From positions 930,001-994,000 of the forward strand of contig CAXXPS010000001.1 of assembly GCA_963669415.2 (NCBI GenBank): DNA of 64,000 nt. The letters are read 5' to 3'. Made by a program: the position numbers and the translations under genes. This DNA comes from JAWKWH01 sp963669415. GTDB lineage: Bacteria; Pseudomonadota; Alphaproteobacteria; Rhizobiales; Rhizobiaceae. Under the pieces are notes generated by a model. The model worked only from the letters and a program-made list of their open reading frames with translations. It was not told the DNA's origin and ran no database searches. Numbering within the stretch: the stretch's first letter is position 1; every line of letters starts with the position of its first letter. Of this stretch, positions 17,785 through 26,347 are shown one piece after another.

Positions 17785-19059
17785 TCACCGCCTGTAAATA
17801 CGAATATCAGTATTCACGATAAAACCTAACAAATAAAGAATATAGTAACTTGTTATCGTGGCGATTGCCAATCTAATCATACCGATTGGACTATACCATA
17901 TTAAACTCGGAAGACTAAGAACAATAGCTATAGCAATTACCTTGTTAATTGTTGCCTGCGAACCCAAACCGAACGTTATCATTTGATTATTTGTATACCT
18001 AACCATCTTTCCAATAATATAACCCCCGATTATTACACCAATATACCCAATGTTCCAGTAAAATACATTCGCGAGATGCATGCCTCCATTATAGTCATAT
18101 CCGCTTTGGCGATATATCGCTGATTCGTTCGTCCCAAAAGGCCACAAAAAGACCGGAATTGTTTGTGGAAATCTCAATACGTTGCTTGCCAACAGATCAA
18201 TAACACCGATGGTGCCGACAAAAATGTTCGACGCTCCACCAGGAAGATTGAACCAATCCCTTTTCTCATTCCAAATTCGCACGCCTTCCAAGTACTTGAA
18301 AATCCCCACACTTCTTGCTTCACCAACGAACCACAACGCTAAAATTGTCAGTACAAACAACAATATGTGCCATAAGTTCAATTTTTCTCTTCCGATCGTA
18401 TAAATGAATAAACATGCCAACCCAACAGCAAGTGTCCTTCGAGCCATTACAAGTGCAAGTACGATGAAAATTGCGATGATAATACGCACCACCTTTAATC
18501 TTCCCCCATTTGGGATAGAAGCTAACAATATCGCCGTGCTCAAGTTAAATAATTGATGTACAGTTGATCCGTAAAGACCGCTCGATTCAATCTTAACTTC
18601 TCCATATGCTTTAAATAATACTGTATCTGATTCCAAAAACATCAATATCAGTACAGCGTTAACTGAAAACACAATAATCAATATTGGAAGTCCAAAACAG
18701 TATAATTGTTCTTTCGGAATCTCTGGCCAATTACCTGAATTAGCGGTTCTGCGGCCACCGACAAGATAGCTGATCGAGAAAGTGGTGATAATAATAATCG
18801 CTGAAGTGATTAATGTTTCATCGTGCTGCAACACATGGTTCATTCCCGTGAAATAATTACTACCACTCAAATTTGTAAAAAACGGTGTTGTTGCGGGCAA
18901 TATTATCATAAAAAAATATGCAACAACCAAATCGATTTTTCTGGCCTTTATCGCAGAAAAAAATACTATCAAACTAACCAAAACAGGAATAATTATTACC
19001 GTATTTCTCCCAAGAAGATCTACGATTGTTTCAGATATGTATAGGAGAGAATTTTGCAT
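17785..19059 (-). CDS. Wzy-like oligosaccharide repeat-unit polymerase
   Basis: A 424-residue membrane protein with about ten to twelve hydrophobic helices (for example IIIPVLVSLIVFFSAI, IIIAIFIVLALVM, ILLFVLTILALWFVG) and a longer periplasmic loop around residues 255-330. It lacks the Wzy_C motif of the protein at 1620-2912. Its length, topology and place beside a Wzx flippase fit the highly variable O-antigen polymerases, which join repeat units at the periplasmic side. The coding sequence is strongly AT-rich: hand count for the 60 bases from 18961 is 30% G+C. Function is inferred mainly from topology and context. Confidence 0.7.
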   Translation of the reverse strand: MQNSLLYISETIVDLLGRNTVIIIPVLVSLIVFFSAIKARKIDLVVAYFFMIILPATTPFFTNLSGSNYFTGMNHVLQHDETLITSAIIIITTFSISYLVGGRRTANSGNWPEIPKEQLYCFGLPILIIVFSVNAVLILMFLESDTVLFKAYGEVKIESSGLYGSTVHQLFNLSTAILLASIPNGGRLKVVRIIIAIFIVLALVMARRTLAVGLACLFIYTIGREKLNLWHILLFVLTILALWFVGEARSVGIFKYLEGVRIWNEKRDWFNLPGGASNIFVGTIGVIDLLASNVLRFPQTIPVFLWPFGTNESAIYRQSGYDYNGGMHLANVFYWNIGYIGVIIGGYIIGKMVRYTNNQMITFGLGSQATINKVIAIAIVLSLPSLIWYSPIGMIRLAIATITSYYILYLLGFIVNTDIRIYRR

Positions 19060-19088
19060 TGTTAAGTAACTCTAAAACTACTTACTCC

Positions 19089-19772
19089 TTAGTCAGAATC
19101 ACCTGCCTGCCCCGATAGCAAATCTAGATCGGCATTATATATATATTCCAGATAATTTTTGCTCTCAGGTGAGAGTGAAATGTTTAAATCCGGTGTCTCG
19201 AAGCTAACATTTTCCTGCCCCAAGCTGATTGACAAAAATCCTGCCGCCTTCAGGTAGCGTTCAACTTCACATTCGAAATCTGCAAAATCTATAATGTCAA
19301 CCTTGGCTCCGCATCTCATTGCTGAATTAATATACCGACTTGCAGGCATGAAAAAGTAATGTTTATTGACAAAATCCGGATTTACTTGATTCTCTATAAA
19401 ATCGTTGATGTCATAGTAACTAGCGACGCTAGCCAAACCAGTTGCAGAAGATTTGCGTTTGTAATTCCGATGAGCGTATTTGAAAGTGGAAATCAAACGC
19501 GCAACCGGTTCGCGAACAACGGCTAGGCACGGCTTATGCGCCAGTTGTTTCTGCAGGCTCTGAGGCAGATCTTCCATAAGAATATGTCCGGGATCATCCA
19601 GGTTCACGGCTGCCGAGATGCTCTTTCCACCCGATTTAGGTATGTGGATAAGGTAAAATGGGGCGTTGATCCACAGTTCGGACCGTCGGCGATATCTGCG
19701 ATAATATAAATAGTTTATAATTGACGTCGGTGCATTTTTGTAGAATGCATTTTTTATTCCCAAAAAACTCAT
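19089..19772 (-). CDS. Sulfotransferase family 2-like protein
   Basis: A 227-residue predicted carbohydrate sulfotransferase using PAPS. The 5'-phosphosulfate-binding loop is FYLIHIPKSGGKSISAAV (Lys about residue 46). The 3'-phosphate-binding motif is VVREPVARLISTFKYAHRN. Both match the Sulfotransfer_2/HS2ST-like group (IPKtGGtS ... REPveRLiS). No signal peptide or membrane anchor is seen, so it would act in the cytoplasm on lipid-linked or nucleotide-linked sugar. It lies between the Wzy-like and Wzx genes in the AT-rich segment. A second sulfotransferase of another subfamily is encoded at 23386-24174. Confidence 0.82.
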   Translation of the reverse strand: MSFLGIKNAFYKNAPTSIINYLYYRRYRRRSELWINAPFYLIHIPKSGGKSISAAVNLDDPGHILMEDLPQSLQKQLAHKPCLAVVREPVARLISTFKYAHRNYKRKSSATGLASVASYYDINDFIENQVNPDFVNKHYFFMPASRYINSAMRCGAKVDIIDFADFECEVERYLKAAGFLSISLGQENVSFETPDLNISLSPESKNYLEYIYNADLDLLSGQAGDSD

Positions 19773-19785
19773 GCCGAGAAAGAAA

Positions 19786-21054
19786 CTATAGAGGAAGACT
19801 TCTTACTTTAGTGTTTTTGTACAAAATATAGAATAAAGAAATATTCCAAATGGAAAGTGAAATAACATAACCAAAAGCAGCACCGATAGCACCGAAGTGT
19901 GGAACTGAGAGGTAACTCAGTATGGTAAGAACCGAAATTGATGCGACTTGGATTGTAAGCATTGTTTTTTCTCGTCTTATTGCCACAATCATAACGCCAA
20001 CGGATCCAAATGCAGCATTTAGCAGTTGACCGAGAGCCAACAATTTCAGAGTAGGCACCGATCCCATGTAATCTACGCCAAATGCTAGCCGAACGATATC
20101 TTCATCGAATATGAGTATCGTGAGGCATATTATGGCACCCGGAATCACGCTTATCCTGCAGCTGAATAGCGCCAATTCTTGTAGTTTCTCCCAGTTTTGC
20201 TTTGCTGAACATTGGTTCATAGCTGGCGCGAGATTTAGATTTGCGACTGCGAGTCCAATTAGAACAAGCGCCGAAATTTGGAACGCAACACGGAATTCGG
20301 CGGTGGCAGCGCTAGTATTCTGAATGCCTATTATGACGAGTGGTATTTGGGCCATTGCAATACCGCTCAAGCTAACCACTCCAATACGCGCCACACTACT
20401 GAGCCATTCGCGCTTGTGCCTTTGATTGAATTTGCCGATTACCAAACGGATATAGGTGCGTGTGTACAACACCGTGATTAATGAGACGATTACAAAGCTG
20501 ATCATAATGCTCATCAACGCAGAATTTACAGTCAATAACAAACTGGGATGCAAGTAAATTGCAGATACAATTGCAATATTAACAGATGGAAATAGAAAAA
20601 GCTCTGGTATTTGTCCAAAAATAATATTACCTACTCCGCGATTTAGAGCGGACAGGAGAAAAACAACGGAAGAAAAAACTAAAGATAAAATAATAACAAT
20701 GTACATATATAACTGATCAAAAATGGACTTAAAAATGAGGTAATCCAATATCAGCAAAACGGACATAAGAATTATTGAGTAGATTATCCACCGCACAGAA
20801 AAAATTGTAACGGAAGACAATTTCTCATTGTCACCGCTTTGTGAATAAATTGATACTTCCCGCACTACAAACTGAGGCCATCCGCCTCTTATAAAATGCA
20901 ACATGATGGTTAATACGGCAAATAGGTAACTAAAACTTCCAAAATCATCTATCCCGAGAAATCGAGAAAGCAATATAGTTAGAACAAATGATAAAAATAT
21001 AAACGTTAATCGCAAAAATGCTCCAACTATTGTTCTATTTGCAATATTAATCAC
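19786..21054 (-). CDS. Wzx-type oligosaccharide flippase
   Basis: A 422-residue MATE/MOP-fold membrane protein with about twelve hydrophobic segments. The N-terminus IVGAFLRLTFIFLSFVLTILLSRFLGIDDFGSFSYLF, with its arginine/aspartate-glycine pattern, is diagnostic of the RfbX/Wzx polysaccharide exporters that move undecaprenyl-linked repeat units to the periplasm. The C-terminal polysaccharide-synthase region includes LKLLALGQLLNAAFGSVGVM. It is AT-rich like its neighbours. It should hand repeat units to the Wzy-like polymerase encoded two genes downstream; the Wzc-type kinase at the left window edge would set chain length. Confidence 0.87.
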   Translation of the reverse strand: MINIANRTIVGAFLRLTFIFLSFVLTILLSRFLGIDDFGSFSYLFAVLTIMLHFIRGGWPQFVVREVSIYSQSGDNEKLSSVTIFSVRWIIYSIILMSVLLILDYLIFKSIFDQLYMYIVIILSLVFSSVVFLLSALNRGVGNIIFGQIPELFLFPSVNIAIVSAIYLHPSLLLTVNSALMSIMISFVIVSLITVLYTRTYIRLVIGKFNQRHKREWLSSVARIGVVSLSGIAMAQIPLVIIGIQNTSAATAEFRVAFQISALVLIGLAVANLNLAPAMNQCSAKQNWEKLQELALFSCRISVIPGAIICLTILIFDEDIVRLAFGVDYMGSVPTLKLLALGQLLNAAFGSVGVMIVAIRREKTMLTIQVASISVLTILSYLSVPHFGAIGAAFGYVISLSIWNISLFYILYKNTKVRSLPL

Positions 21055-21074
21055 TATCTAATATGCTTTTATTA

Positions 21075-23273
21075 TTAATAATGTATTGAATTAACATTAA
21101 TAACAATATTGGCAATTCCACCACGCGAATTAATTACCAAGCAGCCAAAATTTCCATTATTGTCCGTATTAATGACAAAGTGCTTTGAATAATATGTATT
21201 GTTCTTTTTATTGGTGATATCTATTACGGAGCGCCTTGCGGCATCGATTTCATTTGGTTGAAATAACTCGAGCCGAGTCAATTCAGCAGTCGTTGCTGAT
21301 GACGCGCGCATACTTATCATCAGGCCATAGGCCCGAGGAGCTAGGCCGGCTACTCGGCTGAACTCGTCGAGGGAATCCGACATATCCACCAAGTATTCTG
21401 TAGAGGTCCCGCTGGGAATTTGTTCGAGTGAAGATTGTCTAATCACAGCAAGTTCGGAGAATATCCTATCAAATTCAGAGAGGATCAATTGATCTCTTTG
21501 CATTCCGTTTAGGTCGATTCTGCCGGAAGAGAATACCGTTGATCCCTTTATCCGGATATTTCTACACCCCGGGTCGAGCTTGATGGGCTTCCCGTTTTGT
21601 TCGGTTTGCACAAATCTCCCTTCAATTGTTGCGTTCCCTATGCGTTTGAGGAGTAATCCGATCGCTCCTCCACCATTTACACCACACGTACCAACATCGA
21701 TGGCGAAGTTAGAAGGGCGCTTTCCGTTATTCTCTAGGTCCCGCAACCGAATACATATCGCCCCGTCGGCACTCTTGCCGGCCTCAAAATGAGGTACGCC
21801 TCCAATCTTAAAATTTGTCCATTCTCGATTTTGCGTAAGATACGCCTTGTCATTTCCAACAGCTGCTGATGCTCCAGAAGATAATCCGACTAGCGTCTCT
21901 CCATTGACAAATTCGCCGATTCGGTCGCCGGCAACTAGCCAATCGATATGTTGATCAATCCGGAAGCCGAAATCATGTCGATAGATTTCAAGCAATTGAG
22001 CAGAAGCGTTAGAGGTACTTCCGGAAATTGTCTCACCTTCAATAAAACGGCCAGATATCGACGGTACACCGATCAGAACCGAACGCTGCACATCGATTGC
22101 ACCTTTCTGGTTGGCGCCAGATCCCATGTTGCACGAGAAGTCGCGGATGGCGCTGTCTGTCAACGGCTGCCAGGAGCGGATCAACTTACCACGTTTCGAT
22201 TTTCCAATGGAGGCGTGTATGTTTTCACAAAATAGGTTGATTGGTCCGCCGATTGAAGACCATGGCGGCACTTCGATACTATGTTTTACATCGAATGTTT
22301 TATATCGCCCGATGGAAATCGTGTCCTTCCCACCCACAATGATGTCACGATAAAATCCGCGAAAAGATTCAGGTTCCAGTCTCGCGTGTCGAAAGCCGAG
22401 AAGGCGAAATGCGGTAGCTTTTGCGGTTTCGCTCGTGTTGCAAATGAACTGTCCACCACTCCAATAAAAATGCTGGCGGCTTTCATTGTCATTGTATGTT
22501 GGATCCGCTCTGCCATTGGCATCGATCATCAAGATATCTGAGTTGGTAAAAAATAATGCTCCAGCAGCATCAATTGAAACGTTTGACGGATCGGGAATGA
22601 CCACTGTTTGTGATATTTCGTATTTGCCGACAAACTGAAGTTTCTTTGCTTTGCTCGAACTCTTTTGATTACAAAAATAGTTGAGAAACTTCTGAACAGC
22701 CTCTGATGTAAGCCCAAACCATTCGGCTTTGGCAGGTCCATCATATACCAGATTCCAAGCGCCAGAAGATCCATCTATTGGTGAACCTGAACCGGGTATG
22801 TGCATGATTTGATCGGGATCCAAGTGATGGATCAGTGTCAAATCGGCCTCTCCGGAAAGTTGGCGGTGCTTTTTTAGGATGGCGTCAGTATGGCTATCAG
22901 CGAGTTGAAACTCATCGGCTGTCAATCGTATGGCGTAATAAATCGTGTTGGCCGATAGTCCATTGACTGAAACCGCTGCATAGACTGCATCGCCGGTATT
23001 AAGCCCATGCCTAGCCTTGGTAATTGTGTTTCTTGCCACATCCTGGCAAATGACTTTGTCGGCCGTCGTATGTGCCGACTGATTATTTGGATTCCATCGG
23101 TAAGCAAGGATTCGGTCGTTTGCCGCACGCAATTTGGCAACGCCAAAATTCTCATGGTCCAATGCCGCAATGAGATCTTTTGTCGGCGCGATGTAATCAA
23201 GGCCCATATCAGCCGCCACTGTCGCCGCCGAATTGGCTGCCGCACCAACGTAAGACAATCGATCGATTTTCAT
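21075..23273 (-). CDS. Large phage-tail-like / probable beta-helix protein in the polysaccharide locus
   Basis: A 732-residue protein with no enzyme motif I can name. Residues about 75-130 (ARHGLNTGDAVYAAVSVNGL, then YYAIRLTADEFQLA) resemble beta modules seen in phage tail and tail-spike proteins. Residues 406-427 and 452-472 are two copies of a short motif (GRFIEGETISGSTSNASA and GEFVNGETLVGLSSGASA) also common in phage structural proteins. The later part is rich in short Gly/Asn/Ile strands, as in right-handed beta-helices. No signal peptide is visible. It lies between wzx and a sulfotransferase gene in the same direction. It could be a glycan-modifying or depolymerising enzyme of tail-spike type, or a captured phage gene. 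Confidence 0.6.
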   Translation of the reverse strand: MKIDRLSYVGAAANSAATVAADMGLDYIAPTKDLIAALDHENFGVAKLRAANDRILAYRWNPNNQSAHTTADKVICQDVARNTITKARHGLNTGDAVYAAVSVNGLSANTIYYAIRLTADEFQLADSHTDAILKKHRQLSGEADLTLIHHLDPDQIMHIPGSGSPIDGSSGAWNLVYDGPAKAEWFGLTSEAVQKFLNYFCNQKSSSKAKKLQFVGKYEISQTVVIPDPSNVSIDAAGALFFTNSDILMIDANGRADPTYNDNESRQHFYWSGGQFICNTSETAKATAFRLLGFRHARLEPESFRGFYRDIIVGGKDTISIGRYKTFDVKHSIEVPPWSSIGGPINLFCENIHASIGKSKRGKLIRSWQPLTDSAIRDFSCNMGSGANQKGAIDVQRSVLIGVPSISGRFIEGETISGSTSNASAQLLEIYRHDFGFRIDQHIDWLVAGDRIGEFVNGETLVGLSSGASAAVGNDKAYLTQNREWTNFKIGGVPHFEAGKSADGAICIRLRDLENNGKRPSNFAIDVGTCGVNGGGAIGLLLKRIGNATIEGRFVQTEQNGKPIKLDPGCRNIRIKGSTVFSSGRIDLNGMQRDQLILSEFDRIFSELAVIRQSSLEQIPSGTSTEYLVDMSDSLDEFSRVAGLAPRAYGLMISMRASSATTAELTRLELFQPNEIDAARRSVIDITNKKNNTYYSKHFVINTDNNGNFGCLVINSRGGIANIVINVNSIHY

Positions 23274-23385
23274 GTGTCCATCGCAATAGTCGGCTGCTTA
23301 TTGATCAGATTTGAAACTGGGTTGATTCCGTACTGTCCGAGTTTTCTGTCTAATTTCGACAGACGTATTGTCTCAATGAGCATTC

Positions 23386-24174
23386 TTATTTGATGTCCAC
23401 TAATTCTCTTATGCGTGGGTAACAATTGTTCATTTCTTCAATTGCTTCATCGCTGAAGTAATTGCGCCATCCTCCGACAGAACCGTCTCTGACGAACGAC
23501 ATTTCTACACCTGGCTTAGTGGAAAGGACCGCGGCGCGCTCTTTGGCCCGCTCAAACGAGTGGTTTTCCGCGATGGTTACACAACGGTCCTTCGGCAATT
23601 CCCGGCCAGTCAACTCCATTACTATCCGCCAGAGGGTGCCGGCTGCATCTTGTCGAAGTTCTTCGTAACTAGTCTGAACTGTTCCGGGTCTTTCCAACCA
23701 AACATCAACAAACTGGGACCAGGTAAAGCGAGGAGTAATCGGATTTGTGGAAATGAACTGAATAAACTCAGGAAGATTGTTTCGAACATCGCGATAATCG
23801 TCAAATGGAAGGCGTTCCTTCATAAGCTGGACGAGAAGGCGGTTGGAGTGCTCATTGACGAAATAGGAATGGTGATAAAGAGAAACAATCACATCTCGGG
23901 GATCACGCCATAGCACAACGACATTTCTGATACCGGTTGGGTTCAAGAAGTGACCGTGGGTAACGCATTTCTCAAGCCGAATCGGCTTGTTTCGTCGAAA
24001 GGGCAGTTCAAGCGCATCCGCAAGCATCTGCGCGAGCCAAGTACCTCCGGATTTTGGAAACTCGTTGACTACATAATAGGGCATGATCCCCGAAAACAGG
24101 CGAACATAGGTCTTGTGTCGCAGAGCAAGTAGCCGAGAGCGAACTCGGGCGACCGACTTGTTATCGCTGCTCAA
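23386..24174 (-). CDS. Sulfotransferase domain protein (Sulfotransfer_1 type)
   Basis: A 262-residue PAPS-dependent sulfotransferase. The 5'-PSB loop is NEFPKSGGTWLAQMLADAL (Lys about residue 41), the 3'-phosphate region is VVLWRDPRDVIVSLYHHSYF, and the C-terminal motif is VRDGSVGGWRNYFSDEAIEEM, matching the R-x-G-x-x-G-x-W-K-x-x-F signature of cytosolic-type sulfotransferases. It overlaps the 4,6-dehydratase gene by four bases, so it is part of the operon. It is unrelated at subfamily level to the sulfotransferase at 19089-19772, which suggests two different hydroxyls or sugars are sulfated. Confidence 0.88.
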   Translation of the reverse strand: MSSDNKSVARVRSRLLALRHKTYVRLFSGIMPYYVVNEFPKSGGTWLAQMLADALELPFRRNKPIRLEKCVTHGHFLNPTGIRNVVVLWRDPRDVIVSLYHHSYFVNEHSNRLLVQLMKERLPFDDYRDVRNNLPEFIQFISTNPITPRFTWSQFVDVWLERPGTVQTSYEELRQDAAGTLWRIVMELTGRELPKDRCVTIAENHSFERAKERAAVLSTKPGVEMSFVRDGSVGGWRNYFSDEAIEEMNNCYPRIRELVDIK

Positions 24175-25175
24175 ATTAACTTCCGGGATTGAAAATATTC
24201 GAATACTTCATTGCGGCTCATAGCGGGTTCCACAGAAGAATTGTAAGCCCGGTCCGGTTTATGTCTTCCAATGAGGTACTCATATTTCGCTGATTGCGGA
24301 TCAGAGAATGCCGACAAGACAATAAAGAAATCCTCGTACTCATATGTCCGGCGGACCTCTTCTTCGTTCATCAACTCCTCATACATCTTTTCTCCTGGTT
24401 TCGTTCCAATCTCCGCAATATCTATTTCTCGCCCATTTGCTAGGGCATCCCGCATTACCAGTGCAATATCCTCAATACGTGCCACTGGCATTTTGGTGAC
24501 CATCACCTCGCCACCCATAGCCAGCCAAACAGATTTTAAAACTAGTGCTGCTGCTTCATCCAATGTCATGATGAACCGTGTCATTGAGCGATCTGTAAGA
24601 GTTATTGGGCCTCCTCTTTCGATTTGACGACGGAACAAAGGTACGACAGACCCGCGAGATCCCAACACATTCCCAAAGCGGGTTGAAGCAAAAACGGTCG
24701 GCAAATCACGATTGCTTTCGCTCGCAGCAGTCATTAACCGTTCACCCATTAGCTTGGATGTACCCATGACATTGGTTGGATTGACCGCTTTGTCAGTCGA
24801 CGTAAAAATCACCCGTTCAACTCGATTGGCCAACGCGGCATCGATCACATTTTGAGTGCCTTCAATATTTGTGAGAATAGCCTGATTTGGGCTGTCTTCG
24901 CACAACCCCACGTGCTTGAGGGCAGCTGAATGGAGGACAATGTCCACCCCTTGCATGCGCAATTTTAAGGCTTCGAGATCACGAATATCTGCGAGGTAGC
25001 AGCGAACCCGCTTTGTCGACTTATATTGTTCAAGGAGAAAAAACAGTTCACTTTCATTATTGTCGAGACAGATAATCTGCTCAACCCGAGCGGTTGAAAG
25101 TTGTCTCAACAATTCCGCGCCAACGGTACCACACGCTCCTGTGATGAGAACCTTCTTGTCAGTGAACTCTTTCAT
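24171..25175 (-). CDS. UDP-N-acetylglucosamine 4,6-dehydratase (CapD/PglF-type catalytic domain)
   Basis: A 334-residue extended short-chain dehydrogenase that makes UDP-4-keto-6-deoxy-hexosamine, precursor of QuiNAc, FucNAc or bacillosamine. The NAD-binding motif is VLITGACGTVGAELLRQL. The catalytic segment is VNPTNVMGTSKLMGERL, where Met takes the place of the usual Tyr of the Y-x-x-x-K pair, as in the PglF/WbpM/CapD branch. FGNVLGSRGSVVPLFRRQI and GGPITLTDRSMTRFIM follow. Unlike most of that branch it lacks the N-terminal membrane domain and should be soluble. It overlaps the sulfotransferase gene by four bases and lies five bases from the sulfoquinovose synthase gene. Confidence 0.87.
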   Translation of the reverse strand: MKEFTDKKVLITGACGTVGAELLRQLSTARVEQIICLDNNESELFFLLEQYKSTKRVRCYLADIRDLEALKLRMQGVDIVLHSAALKHVGLCEDSPNQAILTNIEGTQNVIDAALANRVERVIFTSTDKAVNPTNVMGTSKLMGERLMTAASESNRDLPTVFASTRFGNVLGSRGSVVPLFRRQIERGGPITLTDRSMTRFIMTLDEAAALVLKSVWLAMGGEVMVTKMPVARIEDIALVMRDALANGREIDIAEIGTKPGEKMYEELMNEEEVRRTYEYEDFFIVLSAFSDPQSAKYEYLIGRHKPDRAYNSSVEPAMSRNEVFEYFQSRKLI

Positions 25176-25180
25176 GGAAA

Positions 25181-26329
25181 TCAGTTCCAGCTAACCCGTG
25201 GCATTATGCGCTCAACTTTAATCTGATCCTTATGATCAATTAAGCGTTCCAGCATTGTGGCAAGCACATCGTCAGACATGAGGTGCGGTTGCAAGCCCAG
25301 TTCCTGCAAACCTGAGTATTTTGGGTTGTAGTAATGCTCTTCCTTTTCTTTGCGCGGATTTGGAATAGACTTGACTACGACACCCAGACCCATGGAATCG
25401 CCAACTTTTTTTACCCGTTCTGCCAATTCGTTTACGGTGAACGTCTCTGTCAACTGATTGAATATCCGCAACTCCCCATTTTGAGCCGGATTTTGTGCGG
25501 CCAACCGTACGCATTGGAGCGTATCGCGGAGGTTCAAGTAGCCGCGAGTCTGGCCACCACCGCCATAAACGGTAAGAGGAATTCCCGCTACTGCCTGAAC
25601 CAAAAATCGATTGACCACGGTTCCGAAAATATCATCGTAGTGAAAGTTAGGGCACAATCTGTGATCGAGGTCTGCCTCGTCTGTCGAAATTCCGTAGACG
25701 GGACCTTGCATGAGATCTGTCACGCGCAACCCGTATGTTCGCACATAAAACCAGAGCAGGTCAGTATCGAGCACTTTTGTTGTGTGGTATAGGGAGCCGG
25801 CCGCACGAGGAAACAGGAAGGTGTCCTTCTTCCCTTTGTGCTCGATCTCAATCCATCCTTCTTCGATGTCGATATTTGGTGTTCCGTACTCACCCATTGT
25901 TCCGAGTTTCACAATGTGCGCATCGGGCGCTAGATCCTTGACCGCCCAGATGCAGTTGAAGGTGACGTTTAGATTATTCTGGAAGGTTTCTCGTGCTTCG
26001 CGAAACCCGCGCATGGAGTAGGGAGCCGAGGGTTGCTCCGCATAGTGGATTATTGTTTCGGGATTGGCTTCACGGACAATATCAAACAGGACATCCGCAT
26101 CGGCAAGATCTCCGATCCGAACCTTTATTTCCTTTCCGGTTGCTCCTTTGAAGACGTTAGAACGCTCAGTAAGGTTCGGCGTCACTATTAGTGCATCGCT
26201 ATCCGTTGCCTCAGCCATTTGGCGACGAAGATAGTTGTCAGCGACGGTAACTTCGTGACCGTCGGCAGCAAAATCCATGGCGGTGGGCCAACCAAGATAT
26301 CCATCTCCACCCAGGATCAATACGCGCAT
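25181..26329 (-). CDS. sqdB: UDP-sulfoquinovose synthase (SQD1/SqdB family)
   Basis: A 382-residue NAD-dependent enzyme that converts UDP-glucose and sulfite to UDP-sulfoquinovose. The N-terminus VLILGGDGYLGWPTAMDF is the special glycine motif of this family. ETIIHYAEQPSAPYSM, IVKLGTMGEYGTPNIDI and LFPRAAGSLYHTTK (catalytic Y-x-x-x-K) follow in order, all hallmark SQD1 segments. Length is normal. Elsewhere it feeds sulfolipid synthesis with SqdC/SqdD or SqdX, none of which is in this window; here it sits inside a polysaccharide operon beside sulfotransferase genes. That suggests sulfoquinovose, or a related sulfonated sugar, enters the glycan, though supply for sulfolipid remains possible. 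Confidence 0.9.
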   Translation of the reverse strand: MRVLILGGDGYLGWPTAMDFAADGHEVTVADNYLRRQMAEATDSDALIVTPNLTERSNVFKGATGKEIKVRIGDLADADVLFDIVREANPETIIHYAEQPSAPYSMRGFREARETFQNNLNVTFNCIWAVKDLAPDAHIVKLGTMGEYGTPNIDIEEGWIEIEHKGKKDTFLFPRAAGSLYHTTKVLDTDLLWFYVRTYGLRVTDLMQGPVYGISTDEADLDHRLCPNFHYDDIFGTVVNRFLVQAVAGIPLTVYGGGGQTRGYLNLRDTLQCVRLAAQNPAQNGELRIFNQLTETFTVNELAERVKKVGDSMGLGVVVKSIPNPRKEKEEHYYNPKYSGLQELGLQPHLMSDDVLATMLERLIDHKDQIKVERIMPRVSWN

Positions 26330-26347
26330 CTTACATCCCCATTCCTG

